DNA from: Streptococcus oralis Uo5
GTDB taxonomy: Bacteria > Bacillota > Bacilli > Lactobacillales > Streptococcaceae
Length of the DNA: 64,000 nt
Direction of reading: 5' to 3'
Assembly: GCF_000253155.1 (NCBI RefSeq)
Contig: NC_015291.1
Coordinates: 62,001 to 126,000, forward strand
In this document: piece after piece, positions 1-8,994 of the stretch
How positions within the stretch are numbered: the stretch's first letter is position 1
Layout: each line of letters begins with the position of its first letter
Program-made: the position numbers and the translations under genes
Notes under the pieces: generated by a model
Databases searched by the model: none
Told to the model about the DNA's origin: nothing
What the model saw: only the letters and a program-made list of their open reading frames with translations

Positions 1-1
1 T

Positions 2-880
2 CTCACTTTGTACTCAGCTTATCAAATCTGTGATGAGTTGACAATCGTTTCATCTGCAGGTTCCCCTGTATTCGCTGGTTTCATTACTGGTTTGATCATG
101 GGAGATGTGACAACTGGTTTGTTTATCGGTGGTAGCTTGCAGTTGTTCGTTCTCGGGGTTGGTACCTTCGGTGGTGCTTCTCGTATCGACGCAACTTCTG
201 GTGCGGTTCTTGCAACAGCATTCTCTATCTCTCAAGGTATTGATACAGACCTTGCGATTACAACAATCGCTGTACCAGTAGCAGCACTTTTGACATACTT
301 CGACGTTCTTGGACGTATGACAACTACTTTCTTTGCACACCGTATTGATGCTGCGATCGAACGCTTTGACTACAATGGTATCGAACGCAACTACCTACTT
401 GGTGCGCTTCCATGGGCTCTTTCTCGTGCCCTTCCAGTATTCTTCGCCCTTGCTTTTGGTGGAGAATTCGTACAAGGTGTTGTAAACCTTGTTAAAGAAT
501 ACCAATGGGTTGCAGACGGTTTGACACTTGCAGGTCGTATGCTTCCAGGTCTTGGATTCGCTATCTTGCTTCGTTACCTTCCAGTTAAACGTAACCTTCA
601 CTACCTTGCAATGGGATTCGGTTTGACAGCTATGTTGACTGTTCTTTACTCATATGTAACAGGTCTTGGTGGAGCTGTTGCGGGTATCCTTGGTACTCTT
701 CCTGCTGATGTTGCTGAAAAGATTGGCTTTGCTAACAACTTCAAAGGTTTGTCTATGATCGGTATCTCTATCGTAGGTATCTTCCTTGCAGTTGTTCACT
801 TTAAGAACAGCCAAAAAGTAGCTGTAGCAGCACCTTCTACACCATCAGAAAGTGGGGAAATCGAAGATGACGAATTCTAA
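2..880 (+). CDS. PTS mannose-family transporter, IIC subunit (5' partial)
   Basis: Membrane channel subunit of a mannose/AgaC-type sugar phosphotransferase system. The reading frame is open to the window edge, so the true start lies upstream; at least 292 residues are visible. The product is a chain of hydrophobic segments with the family pattern of a Gly-rich stretch (FITGLIMGD, then GGSLQLFVLGVGTFGG) near the N-terminus and a charged tail (ESGEIEDDEF). It overlaps the IID gene by 14 bp and is followed by IIA, agaS and lacD. This places it in a galactosamine/galactose-type uptake operon; in pneumococcus the matching operon lies next to bgaC. The exact sugar is inferred from neighbours only. 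Confidence 0.88.
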   Translation, partial: LTLYSAYQICDELTIVSSAGSPVFAGFITGLIMGDVTTGLFIGGSLQLFVLGVGTFGGASRIDATSGAVLATAFSISQGIDTDLAITTIAVPVAALLTYFDVLGRMTTTFFAHRIDAAIERFDYNGIERNYLLGALPWALSRALPVFFALAFGGEFVQGVVNLVKEYQWVADGLTLAGRMLPGLGFAILLRYLPVKRNLHYLAMGFGLTAMLTVLYSYVTGLGGAVAGILGTLPADVAEKIGFANNFKGLSMIGISIVGIFLAVVHFKNSQKVAVAAPSTPSESGEIEDDEF

Positions 881-1688
881 TTACAAACTTACAAAAGAAG
901 ATTTTAATCAAATCAACAAACGTAGCTTGTTTACTTTCCAATTAGGTTGGAACTATGAACGTATGCAAGCTTCTGGTTACCTTTACATGATCTTGCCTCA
1001 ATTGCGTAAAATGTATGGGGATGGAACTCCTGAATTGAAAGAAATGATGAAAGTTCATACTCAATTCTTTAATACTTCACCATTCTTCCACACAATTATC
1101 GCTGGTTTTGACCTTGCCATGGAAGAAAAAGATGGTGTAGGTTCAAAAGATGCCGTTAACGGTATCAAGACAGGTTTGATGGGACCATTCGCTCCTCTTG
1201 GAGACACAATCTTTGGTTCACTTGTACCTGCTATCATGGGATCTATCGCAGCAACTATGGCTATCGCTGGCCAACCATGGGGTATCTTCCTTTGGATCGC
1301 AGTTGCAGTTGCATATGACATCTTCCGTTGGAAACAATTGGAATTTGCCTACAAAGAAGGGGTTAACCTTATCAACAACATGCAAAGTACCTTGACAGCT
1401 TTGATTGACGCTGCATCTGTACTTGGTGTCTTCATGATGGGTGCTCTTGTAGCAACAATGATCAACTTTGACATTTCTTACAAATTGCCAATCGGTGAAA
1501 AGATGATTGACTTCCAAGACATCTTGAACTCAATCTTCCCACGCTTGCTTCCAGCAATCTTTACTGCCTTTATCTTCTGGTTGCTTGGTAAGAAAGGTAT
1601 GAACTCTACTAAAGCGATCGGTATCATTATCGTTCTTGCAGTAGGTCTTTCATTCATCGGTAAATTCTTGCTTGGAATGGGCGCATAA
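867..1688 (+). CDS. PTS mannose-family transporter, IID subunit
   Basis: IID membrane subunit, which forms the permease with IIC. The start was set at the ATG at 867 because GGGG at 854-857 is a fitting ribosome site; a GTG 15 bp upstream is the alternative. The 273 residues begin with the family hallmark of a cytoplasmic segment (LTKEDFNQINKRSLF, then QLGWNYERMQASGYLY) and end in two or three hydrophobic helices. It overlaps IIC by 14 bp and sits 3 bp before IIA, implying coupled translation. Identification as IID is secure; substrate is inferred from agaS and lacD downstream. Confidence 0.92.
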   Translation: MTNSNYKLTKEDFNQINKRSLFTFQLGWNYERMQASGYLYMILPQLRKMYGDGTPELKEMMKVHTQFFNTSPFFHTIIAGFDLAMEEKDGVGSKDAVNGIKTGLMGPFAPLGDTIFGSLVPAIMGSIAATMAIAGQPWGIFLWIAVAVAYDIFRWKQLEFAYKEGVNLINNMQSTLTALIDAASVLGVFMMGALVATMINFDISYKLPIGEKMIDFQDILNSIFPRLLPAIFTAFIFWLLGKKGMNSTKAIGIIIVLAVGLSFIGKFLLGMGA

Positions 1689-1691
1689 TTT

Positions 1692-2096
1692 ATGAGCAAA
1701 TCATTAATTTTGGTGAGTCATGGTCGTTTCTGTGAAGAACTTAAAGGTAGCACTGAAATGATCATGGGTCCACAGGACAACATTCATGCAGTGGCTCTTC
1801 TTCCAGAAGATGGTCCAGAAGAATTTACTGCAAAATTTGAAGCTGCTATCGAAGGATTGGATGATTTCCTAGTCTTTGCGGACCTTCTCGGTGGAACACC
1901 ATGTAACGTGGTAAGCCGTTTGATCATGGAAGGTCGCGACATTGAACTCTACGCAGGGATGAATCTTCCAATGGTGATTGAATTTATCAATGCCAGCCTT
2001 ACAGGTGCAGATGCGGACTACAAGAGCCGTGCTGCAGAAAGCATTGTGAAAGTCAATGATCTGTTAGCGGGCTTCGATGATGACGAAGATGAATAA
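1692..2096 (+). CDS. PTS mannose-family IIA subunit
   Basis: Soluble IIA domain that receives phosphate from HPr and passes it to IIB. The 134 residues carry the active-site histidine at residue 10 (ILVSHG) and the family motif FADLLGGTPCN. The start follows the IID stop by 3 bp. A IIB subunit is not seen here and presumably lies upstream of the window. The gene is followed at once by an RUP-type repeat and then a strong hairpin, so the first transcription unit may end here, with agaS served by readthrough or its own promoter. Confidence 0.93.
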   Translation: MSKSLILVSHGRFCEELKGSTEMIMGPQDNIHAVALLPEDGPEEFTAKFEAAIEGLDDFLVFADLLGGTPCNVVSRLIMEGRDIELYAGMNLPMVIEFINASLTGADADYKSRAAESIVKVNDLLAGFDDDEDE

Positions 2097-2199
2097 TACT
2101 CTTCGAAAATCAAATTCAAACCACGTCAGCGTCGCCTTGCCGTACTCAAGTACAGCCTGCGGCTAGCTTCCTAGTTTGCTCTTTGATTTTCATTGAGTA
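2097..2199 (+). repeat. RUP-like repeat, copy 1
   Basis: This 103-bp element begins TACTCTTCGAAAATC and ends GATTTTCATTGAGTA, and carries the segment CCTGCGGCTAGCTTCCTAG. I recognise it as the pneumococcal RUP repeat, a non-autonomous IS630-type element with TA at its ends. A second copy of the same length lies at 43235-43337; the two differ at only two positions I can find. It starts directly after the IIA stop codon. Confidence 0.8.
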
Positions 2200-2248
2200 T
2201 ACGATGTAATAACGGCTAAATCGTTAGAGCATCTTATATAGAATATAC

Positions 2249-2283
2249 ATGGGAATGGGAGTCACTCCCATTCCCATATTTTC
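2249..2283 (+). terminator. Rho-independent terminator downstream of PTS IIA
   Basis: Perfect 13-bp inverted repeat (ATGGGAATGGGAG at 2249-2261 and its complement at 2265-2277) with a 3-nt loop, then ATTTTC. The run of T is short, so termination may be partial, which would fit a polar step between the transporter genes and agaS. Confidence 0.65.
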
Positions 2284-2319
2284 AATAGGAATGAAACAAC
2301 AATAGATTAGAGGAACTCT

Positions 2320-3486
2320 ATGCTAAATTACACAAAAGAAGAATTACTTGAACTGGGTGCAGAAATCACGACTCGTGAAATCTACCAACAGCCTGATGTA
2401 TGGAAAGAAGCTTTTGAAGCCTATCAAGCGAAACGTGAAGAAATTGCAGCCTTTCTGCAAGGTATCGCTGATAAACATGACTATATTAAGGTTATCTTGA
2501 CAGGCGCTGGGACTTCTGCTTATGTGGGAGATACCTTGGTGCCTTACTTTAAGGAAGTCTATGACGAACGCAAATGGAATTTCAATGCCATTGCGACAAC
2601 TGATATTGTTGCCAATCCAGAAACTTATTTGAAAAAAGATGTGGCGACTGTTCTTGTATCCTTTGCTCGTAGTGGGAATTCACCTGAAAGTGTGGCGACG
2701 GTTGATTTGGCCAAAGCCTTGGTTGATGACCTCTATCAAGTGACCATTACATGTGCTGCAGATGGTAAATTGGCTCTTCAAGCTCATGGCGATGAGCGCA
2801 ATCTTTTGCTCTTGCAACCAGCTGCTTCCAATGACGCTGGATTTGCCATGACTTCTAGCTTTACGTCCATGATGCTAACAGCTCTCTTGGTCTTTGATCC
2901 TACAGAATTTGCTGTGAAAGCTGAACGTTTTGAAGTTGTGACTAACCTTGCGCGTAAGGTTCTAGAAAATGCAGCAGACGTCAAAGAGCTTGTTGATTTA
3001 GACTTTAACCGCGTCATCTATCTTGGTGCTGGTCCTTTCTTTGGACTTGCTCATGAAGCTCAGCTCAAGATTTTGGAATTAACAGCTGGCCAAGTTGCGA
3101 CCATGTATGAAAGTCCAGTCGGCTTCCGTCACGGTCCAAAATCTCTTATCAACGAAAATACAGTTGTTTTGGTCTTTGGCACAACGACAGACTACACTCG
3201 CAAGTACGATTTGGACTTGGTTCGTGAAGTGGCTGGTGATCAGATTGCTCGTCGTGTTGTGCTTTTGAGTGATCAAGCCTTTGGTCTTGAAAATGTCAAA
3301 GAAGTAGCACTTGGTTGTGGCGGTGTCTTGAACGATATTTACCGTGTCTTCCCTTATATCGTATATGCTCAACTCTTTGCCCTATTGACTTCGCTTAAAG
3401 TGGAAAACAAACCAGATACACCATCTCCTACTGGCACTGTAAACCGTGTGGTACAAGGTGTGATCATTCATGAATATCAAAAATAA
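2320..3486 (+). CDS. agaS: AgaS-type SIS-domain sugar isomerase/deaminase
   Basis: Predicted to convert galactosamine-6-phosphate (or a related amino-sugar phosphate) to tagatose-6-phosphate in the cytoplasm. The 388 residues hold two SIS domains. The first has [10 protein letters not shown] near residue 60 and [11 protein letters not shown] near residue 115; the second has a [11 protein letters not shown] segment and an [11 protein letters not shown] segment, as in AgaS and GlmS relatives. A ribosome site (AGAGGAAC) precedes the ATG. The next gene, lacD, cleaves tagatose-1,6-bisphosphate, so the pair fits the tagatose pathway. The kinase LacC is not in the window. Confidence 0.9.
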   Translation: MLNYTKEELLELGAEITTREIYQQPDVWKEAFEAYQAKREEIAAFLQGIADKHDYIKVILTGAGTSAYVGDTLVPYFKEVYDERKWNFNAIATTDIVANPETYLKKDVATVLVSFARSGNSPESVATVDLAKALVDDLYQVTITCAADGKLALQAHGDERNLLLLQPAASNDAGFAMTSSFTSMMLTALLVFDPTEFAVKAERFEVVTNLARKVLENAADVKELVDLDFNRVIYLGAGPFFGLAHEAQLKILELTAGQVATMYESPVGFRHGPKSLINENTVVLVFGTTTDYTRKYDLDLVREVAGDQIARRVVLLSDQAFGLENVKEVALGCGGVLNDIYRVFPYIVYAQLFALLTSLKVENKPDTPSPTGTVNRVVQGVIIHEYQK

Positions 3487-3496
3487 GGAAGTGTCT

Positions 3497-4492
3497 ATGA
3501 GTAAATTACAATTAAGTCCCAATAAAGTAGCTTGCTTGCAAAAACTATCTGACGAGAACGGCATTATCTCAGCTCTTGCCTTTGACCAACGTGGTGCTTT
3601 GAAACGTCTCATGGCTCAATACCAAACAGAGGAACCAACTGTGGCTCAAATGGAAGAACTCAAAGTCTTGGTAGCAGATGAATTGACAAAATACGCATCC
3701 TCTATGCTTCTAGACCCAGAGTATGGACTTCCAGCTACAAAAGCGCTTGATGCCAATGCTGGTCTTCTCCTTGCTTATGAGAAAACAGGTTACGACACAA
3801 CAAGCACCAAACGCTTGCCTGACTGTTTGGATGTTTGGTCTGCAAAACGTATCAAGGAACAAGGTGCAGATGCTGTGAAGTTCTTGCTTTATTATGACGT
3901 AGACAGCGCTGACGAACTTAACCAAGAAAAACAAGCTTACATTGAACGTATCGGTTCAGAGTGTGTGGCGGAAGACATTCCATTCTTCCTTGAAATCCTC
4001 GCTTACGATGAAAAAATCGCTGACGCAGGTTCTGCAGAATACGCAAAAGTAAAACCACACAAGGTTATCGGTGCTATGAAAGTCTTCTCAGACCCACGCT
4101 TTAACATTGATGTTTTGAAAGTGGAAGTTCCAGTCAATGTGAAATACGTTGAAGGCTTTGGTGATGGTGAAATCGTGCATACACGCGAAGAAACGGCAGC
4201 CTTCTTTAAAGCACAAGATGAAGCAACAAATCTTCCATACATCTACTTGAGTGCGGGTGTATCAGCCAAACTCTTCCAAGAAACACTTGTCTTTGCTCAC
4301 GAATCAGGCGCAAACTTCAACGGAGTTCTTTGTGGCCGTGCAACTTGGGCTGGATCAGTTGAAGCCTACATCAAAGACGGTGAGGCAGCAGCTCGTGAAT
4401 GGCTTCGTACAACTGGATTTGAGAACATTGACGAACTCAACAAAGTTCTCAAAACTACAGCGACTTCATGGACTGAACGTGTAGAAGCATAA
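3497..4492 (+). CDS. lacD: Tagatose-1,6-bisphosphate aldolase, class I
   Basis: Cleaves tagatose-1,6-bisphosphate to dihydroxyacetone phosphate and glyceraldehyde-3-phosphate. The product has 331 residues, close to the usual 325-330. It shows the LacD landmarks [14 protein letters not shown] near the N-terminus and [11 protein letters not shown] with the probable Schiff-base lysine. I chose the ATG at 3497 because AAGGAAG lies just upstream, rather than the ATG at 3470 inside agaS. From memory, the pneumococcal version of this locus goes straight from agaS to galM, so lacD here may be strain- or species-specific. GalM follows after 146 bp. Confidence 0.92.
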   Translation: MSKLQLSPNKVACLQKLSDENGIISALAFDQRGALKRLMAQYQTEEPTVAQMEELKVLVADELTKYASSMLLDPEYGLPATKALDANAGLLLAYEKTGYDTTSTKRLPDCLDVWSAKRIKEQGADAVKFLLYYDVDSADELNQEKQAYIERIGSECVAEDIPFFLEILAYDEKIADAGSAEYAKVKPHKVIGAMKVFSDPRFNIDVLKVEVPVNVKYVEGFGDGEIVHTREETAAFFKAQDEATNLPYIYLSAGVSAKLFQETLVFAHESGANFNGVLCGRATWAGSVEAYIKDGEAAAREWLRTTGFENIDELNKVLKTTATSWTERVEA

Positions 4493-4638
4493 AACAAGTA
4501 TAGAAGAATTCCCTTTTGTTAAGAAGATACTTAAGATTTTCTGACAAAGGATTCTGAAAATAGAAACTATAACCATAGATGGTGAATACACTTTCTATGG
4601 TTTGTTTACTTAATAGAAATAGAAAAAAGGAGATGAAA

Positions 4639-5676
4639 ATGAAAGCATACACAGAGCGTGTATTTGGAAATCATGAGGGTAAGGATGTCTTGGCCTATCG
4701 CTTTGAAACGGATGCAGGCTATCAGCTGGAGGTTATGACCTATGGAGCGACGATTTTACGCTACGTAACTCCTGACAAGGCTGGAAATTTTGCCAATGTG
4801 ATTTTGGGTTTTGATGATTTTGCTAGCTACGTAGGCAATAGTCCCAAGCATGGAGCAAGTGTAGGTCCTGTAGCGGGCCGTATTGCAGGTGCAACATTTG
4901 AGCTCAATGGCAAGACCTATGACCTTGAAGTCAACAATGCTAGCAACTGTAACCACAGTGGTTCAACAGGTTGGGATTCGAGCTTGTTTGAATTGGTCGA
5001 GGTGAGCGACCATGGCTTGACCCTCTACACAGAGCGTACAGACGGGACAGGAGGATTTCCTGGTAATCTTAAGATTTGGATTAGCTACCACTTGGAAGAA
5101 ACTGGTGCCTACGAAGTCAGCTATAAGGTGACGACAGATCAGGATACGCTGGTCAATCCAACTAATCACAGCTACTTCAACTTGTCTGGTGATTTCACGC
5201 AGACAGTTGACCGCCATGTCTTCCAACTAAACACAGAGGGCATTTACCCAATTGCTCCGGACGGTGTTCCAGCAAAAACTCCAGATGCCAATCGCGACGT
5301 GGTGAAACACATCTACAATGGTGCTTTGTTGAAGGATATCTTTGCAGAGGACGATGAGCAAATCCAGCTGGTATCTGGTTTGGATCACCCATTTGCTCTT
5401 CCTGCAGGTCATGACAATGCTGGTTTCCTTTATGACCAAAACTCAGGTCGTTTCCTACTTTTCAAGACAGAGGCCCCTTGCTTTGTGGTCTACACAGCAA
5501 ACTTTGTGGATGAGAGTGTCATCATAGCTGGTCAGCCAATGGTACAGCACAATGGGATTGCCCTTGAAGCGCAAGCTTTACCAGATGCCATTCACAGCGA
5601 CCTCAAAGACCAAGTCATTCTCAAAGCAGGGGAAACTTTCACCAGCAAAACTCGCTACGAGCTTGTTGTAAAATAA
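4639..5676 (+). CDS. galM: Aldose 1-epimerase (galactose mutarotase)
   Basis: Interconverts alpha and beta anomers of galactose and similar aldoses. Of several in-frame ATGs, 4639 is best because AAGGAG at 4627-4632 sits 6 bp before it. The 345 residues show the GalM pattern: an NCNHSGSTGWDSS segment, the conserved PTNHSYFNLSGD segment with a catalytic histidine, and a C-terminal segment with the catalytic glutamate (GIALEAQALPDA). It is the last gene of the sugar cluster and is closed by a clear terminator. Confidence 0.93.
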   Translation: MKAYTERVFGNHEGKDVLAYRFETDAGYQLEVMTYGATILRYVTPDKAGNFANVILGFDDFASYVGNSPKHGASVGPVAGRIAGATFELNGKTYDLEVNNASNCNHSGSTGWDSSLFELVEVSDHGLTLYTERTDGTGGFPGNLKIWISYHLEETGAYEVSYKVTTDQDTLVNPTNHSYFNLSGDFTQTVDRHVFQLNTEGIYPIAPDGVPAKTPDANRDVVKHIYNGALLKDIFAEDDEQIQLVSGLDHPFALPAGHDNAGFLYDQNSGRFLLFKTEAPCFVVYTANFVDESVIIAGQPMVQHNGIALEAQALPDAIHSDLKDQVILKAGETFTSKTRYELVVK

Positions 5677-5680
5677 AAAG

Positions 5681-5705
5681 AAGAGCTGGTTTCCAGCTCT
5701 TTTGA
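5681..5705 (+). terminator. Terminator after galM
   Basis: 9-bp perfect stem (AAGAGCTGG / CCAGCTCTT) with a TTT loop, starting a few bases after the galM stop. Confidence 0.8.
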
Positions 5706-5715
5706 GTTGTCTTCG

Positions 5716-5743
5716 TTGACATTTTATTTCAATAGTGTATAAT
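5716..5743 (+). promoter_or_regulatory. Promoter of the VOC-domain gene
   Basis: TTGACA at 5716-5721 and TATAAT at 5738-5743 with a 16-bp spacer, 43 bp before the start codon. Both hexamers match consensus exactly. Confidence 0.8.
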
Positions 5744-5786
5744 TGATGTAATTAACAAAGTTACAACAAACAAAAGGAGACACCCT

Positions 5787-6641
5787 ATGACTTATGCTTA
5801 CCAAAGCCACATTTACCTAGCAGAGGCGGTTTTAAATGTCAAGGATTTGAAGAGTCAAACGGCTTTTTATCATCAGACTATTGGCTTGGAGATTTTATCG
5901 CAAACGGAGGCAGAAGCGATTTTGGGACTAGGTAGAAAAGCCTTGGTCCACTTGATTCAGGCAGAAAAGTCTGGCGAAGTAAGGGAGCATTATGGGCTCT
6001 ACCATCTGGCGATTTTGTTGCCGACACGAAAAGCTTTGGCAGATGTCTTGAAACACCTAAGTGATTTGCGTATTCCTCTGGTCGGGGGTGCAGATCATGG
6101 ATACAGTGAAGCCCTTTATCTGGAGGATTTGGAAGGAAATGGCATTGAACTCTACCGTGATAAGCCAGTGTCTTCATGGGATATTCGAGAAGACGGTCGT
6201 ATTATCGGTGTGACCGAAGCCCTTGCGGCACAGGACATCTATGAGTTAGGGGAAAAGGTGGATCCCTTTATCCTAGCGGAAGGGACGAGAATGGGGCATA
6301 TCCATCTATCGGTTAAGGATAGCCACGCGGCGAGTCGGTTTTATCAAAAAGTGTTGGGGCTAGAGGATAAATTTAGTATTCCGAGTGCTAGTTGGATAGC
6401 GGCAGGTCAGTACCATCACCACCTGGCTGTTAACGAATGGGCTGGAAAAGGTCTGGCTCCGCGTGAGCAAGGCTTGCCAGGCTTGGCCTACTACGTCCTT
6501 GAGGTCGAAAGAAAGGAAGAACTCTTGGACATCGTTCAGCAAGCACAAGAGCTAGAAGCACCGATCAAATGGCTAAATTCGAGTGAACTGGATCTTGTAG
6601 ACCCAGATGGGATTGTGACCCGCATTCGCTTGGCACGATGA
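5787..6641 (+). CDS. Two-domain VOC (glyoxalase/extradiol dioxygenase) family protein, CatE-like
   Basis: 284 residues with two vicinal-oxygen-chelate modules. Module 1 (about residues 8-130) has HIYLAEAVLNVKD, HYGLYHLAILLPTR and DLEGNGIELYRDK, giving His-His-Glu metal ligands. Module 2 (about 170-284) starts GHIHLSVKDS and holds a second histidine cluster (YHHHLAVNEW), but its last motif reads DPDGIVTRI, with threonine where the metal-binding glutamate is normally found. That substitution suggests only one module binds metal. Homologues are annotated as CatE or glyoxalase; the real substrate in streptococci is not known to me. It has its own promoter and terminator, so it is likely monocistronic. 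Confidence 0.82.
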   Translation: MTYAYQSHIYLAEAVLNVKDLKSQTAFYHQTIGLEILSQTEAEAILGLGRKALVHLIQAEKSGEVREHYGLYHLAILLPTRKALADVLKHLSDLRIPLVGGADHGYSEALYLEDLEGNGIELYRDKPVSSWDIREDGRIIGVTEALAAQDIYELGEKVDPFILAEGTRMGHIHLSVKDSHAASRFYQKVLGLEDKFSIPSASWIAAGQYHHHLAVNEWAGKGLAPREQGLPGLAYYVLEVERKEELLDIVQQAQELEAPIKWLNSSELDLVDPDGIVTRIRLAR

Positions 6642-6683
6642 GACGAGGAAAACACATCATTTACTTTAGAGACATAGAAAAAG

Positions 6684-6733
6684 GCGGATAAGCTCGCATT
6701 CTGTTTTTAGAATGCGGACTTGTTCGCTTTTTT
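6684..6733 (+). terminator. Terminator after the VOC gene
   Basis: A 19-bp imperfect stem (6684-6702 with 6709-6727) and a T-rich loop, followed by six T. It resembles a strong intrinsic terminator. Confidence 0.8.
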
Positions 6734-6810
6734 ATGGAATGACGAAGCCTTTTTTGACTCTAGCCAATCTATCTATCTATCGGGGATATTTTCCCTTTTC
6801 TGGGGGTTCA

Positions 6811-6956
6811 TGCTATAATACTAATAAACTTTTCTTTCTCTAGGAAGGCAAACGCCGAAAATGGGCTAGAATGCTGGCAATCGTTGTCACGATGCTTTTA
6901 AGAGAAAGTAGAACTCTGTTTGAACATCCGTATTGAGTTTAGGAGACGGGAAATAG
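6811..6956 (+). promoter_or_regulatory. Extended -10 promoter and long leader of the membrane-protein cluster
   Basis: TGCTATAAT at 6811-6819 is a perfect extended -10 element; the -35 region is weak (TTCCCT). The transcript would start near 6827, leaving a leader of about 130 nt before the first gene. The leader has short complementary stretches (GGCAATCGT at 6876-6884 facing ACGATGC at 6889-6895) but I do not recognise a known riboswitch. Confidence 0.6.
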
Positions 6957-7529
6957 ATGGACACAAGTGTAAAAAATTTAATCAGTATGGGCCCTCTGGA
7001 GGACTCTTTTATCTATTATGATCTGAAGAATCAAGTATTCTACAGTGTAAAACAAGGCATAAATTATTCAGCCATTGCAGCCCCTATTGCAATCTATTCC
7101 TTGCAACGGTTGTCAAAGTTGCTCAACCAAACCTTTGGAGATGTCTCATCCCCTCTTAATCTAATCTTCTTTATCCTGATGTCTCTGTTTTTGGTTTTCG
7201 GGACCATTCTCCTTGCCAAGTCTACCCGACGCAACATGAAGACAGATAGATTTAGAAAAGTTCGGCTGACAAAAGCCAATATCAAAACACTTAGGAGAAA
7301 ATCTAGGGCGTTGACAGTAGTTGGCTACATTTTTGTTTTAATAACGATTTTTTCAGCCTATCGTTATCTGGCTGTTTCTGATTTTCAGTTTTTACTTATG
7401 TACATGTTAGGGATTGGTATTCTTACATATATGGTCTATGATTTTCAGATGAAAACGCGCAAACGACTGTTCAAGGAGCTGATGGAGATATTACAGGACG
7501 ATAGCCGAGGAAAAGAGGGAGAAATGTAA
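6957..7529 (+). CDS. Hypothetical membrane protein
   Basis: Unrecognised 190-residue protein. An N-terminal soluble segment (about 40 residues) is followed by hydrophobic helices near residues 62-82 (IFFILMSLFLVFGTILLA), 118-138 and 142-160, with a basic stretch between them (KSTRRNMKTDRFRKVRLTK). It starts with ATG after GGAGACGGG and lies 1 bp before the next gene, so it heads an operon of five small membrane proteins. No catalytic motif is visible. The cluster looks like a unit, but its task cannot be read from sequence. Confidence 0.7.
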   Translation: MDTSVKNLISMGPLEDSFIYYDLKNQVFYSVKQGINYSAIAAPIAIYSLQRLSKLLNQTFGDVSSPLNLIFFILMSLFLVFGTILLAKSTRRNMKTDRFRKVRLTKANIKTLRRKSRALTVVGYIFVLITIFSAYRYLAVSDFQFLLMYMLGIGILTYMVYDFQMKTRKRLFKELMEILQDDSRGKEGEM

Positions 7530-7530
7530 G

Positions 7531-8199
7531 ATGAGAAAAATCATTTATATAGGCCAAGGATGCCAGCAATCCGTCTACTATAACACAAGGACGAGAGAGG
7601 CTTTAGCGACAGAATATAGCAACTTGCCAGATAGTGAAGGCGCCATCAGTTCAAAGAAATCCAAGTGGCCTTGGGTTGTCTTCTTTGCTTTCTTGCTAGT
7701 TGCTATTATCGGTATTTGGATTCGTTCCTTGATAGCACCCTTTAGATTGAGTGAGTGGATGGCACCTATCCATCTAGCCGCAATCCTTTTCGTTTTTATC
7801 GGAAGTGTTTATGGATTTGAAAAACTCTTCTACAGTGGGGCTAAGTCGCTTGTCCCAGCAAGTGAAGAGCAGTTTAAAGATGCTGTTGAAAGTAGTACTT
7901 TTTGGAGGAAGTCTCCAGATAAGGAACCAACAGTCGATAAAATCATCTTGTATCTATTTGTTATCCTCGTTCTTCTATTTGTTTTTGTTATTGTTGTGTT
8001 CTTTGCCATACCTGGGACCTTCATTCCCTACTATGAACATGAATGGTTTGAGCCGTCGATGTTCATGGTGCCAATCGGAGCAACGATCGTCCCAATTAGT
8101 GTCGTACTGCTCTTGTTCCAAAACAACCCTATCCGCTGGCTGTTAGACGTACGAAAATACAAGCAGGGGAAAGTATTATTTAGGGAAGAGAAGAACTAG
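7531..8199 (+). CDS. Hypothetical membrane protein, paralogue A
   Basis: Unrecognised 222-residue protein. It opens with a short motif MRKIIYIGQG, then SVYYNTRTREALATE, and has four predicted membrane helices (near residues 47-67, 82-102, 143-165, 180-200) ending in a conserved tail FQNNPIRWLLDVRKYKQGKV. The gene at 8321 shares the same start and end motifs, so the two are paralogues from a local duplication. The start is 1 bp after the previous stop. Confidence 0.72.
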   Translation: MRKIIYIGQGCQQSVYYNTRTREALATEYSNLPDSEGAISSKKSKWPWVVFFAFLLVAIIGIWIRSLIAPFRLSEWMAPIHLAAILFVFIGSVYGFEKLFYSGAKSLVPASEEQFKDAVESSTFWRKSPDKEPTVDKIILYLFVILVLLFVFVIVVFFAIPGTFIPYYEHEWFEPSMFMVPIGATIVPISVVLLLFQNNPIRWLLDVRKYKQGKVLFREEKN

Positions 8200-8217
8200 A
8201 AACACGAGAGAAACGCT

Positions 8218-8252
8218 ATTACCATTACCAGTGGTTGGTGATGGTGATGTTT
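8218..8252 (+). terminator. Possible attenuator hairpin between the two paralogues
   Basis: A 13-bp stem made of ATTACCATTACCA (8218-8230) and TGGTGATGGTGAT (8236-8248), with several G-T pairs, followed by GTTTTATC. It may end part of the transcription before the second paralogue. Confidence 0.45.
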
Positions 8253-8320
8253 TATCAACAACCTATGATAAAATTGAAGTTTCTGATTATAGTGATTAGT
8301 GAAAACTGTGGTGATTTTAT

Positions 8321-8992
8321 ATGAGAAAAATAATTTTTATTGGACAGAGCGGTGATAAGGCCGTTTACTATAATACGCGAACAAAAGAGGCTCTTGTAGC
8401 AGATAAGAGTGCCTTGTTAAATACAGAAGGGGCTAGGAGATCGAATAGGGGGATTGCTCCTTTAATTGCTATATTCTCTTTGTTAGGTTTACTCGGAGGA
8501 TTTGTTGCAATACCAATTTTCTCAGGCCTTCGTTATAATAGTGGGATGGTTCCTATTTTTATTCTTTGTCTTTCCTTTATCCTATTTGGATTTATATGGA
8601 TGATGGAAGTCGCCTTATATAAAGGAGTGAAACGAGTCCAAGGAGCAACAAAGAAAGAGTTTAAAGAAGCAGTTTATTCAAATTTGTTCTGGGAAAATTT
8701 TAGTGAGAAAAAAGCGACGTTTGCGAAAATGTTGGCTTTTATGATTGTCATGCTACTAGTTTTTATGACTACTATAGTAATATTTGCTGCTGCAATTCCG
8801 GGCACTATTGACTCATTCAATAAGCAAGAGGCATTTGATATACAAATCTTTTTCTCGCCTTTAGCAGGTCTCTTTCCTGCCTTGTTGTACCTTTTCTTAT
8901 TCCAAAACAACCCTATCCGCTGGCTCTTAGCTGTGCGAAAGTATGAACAGGGGAAAGTAATATTTAGGGAAGAAATAGAAAAGAGGGAATGA
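8321..8992 (+). CDS. Hypothetical membrane protein, paralogue B
   Basis: Unrecognised 223-residue protein and paralogue of the 7531 gene: both begin MRKIIxIGQ, share VYYNTRTKEAL, and end in FQNNPIRWLLAVRKYEQGKVI. Four hydrophobic helices are visible. The middle loop (KRVQGATKKEFKEAVYSN) aligns with SLVPASEEQFKDAVESS in paralogue A, so the similarity runs the full length. It is more AT-rich than paralogue A. Its stop overlaps the upstream ATG option of the next gene, pointing to co-translation. Confidence 0.72.
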   Translation: MRKIIFIGQSGDKAVYYNTRTKEALVADKSALLNTEGARRSNRGIAPLIAIFSLLGLLGGFVAIPIFSGLRYNSGMVPIFILCLSFILFGFIWMMEVALYKGVKRVQGATKKEFKEAVYSNLFWENFSEKKATFAKMLAFMIVMLLVFMTTIVIFAAAIPGTIDSFNKQEAFDIQIFFSPLAGLFPALLYLFLFQNNPIRWLLAVRKYEQGKVIFREEIEKRE

Positions 8993-8994
8993 TA

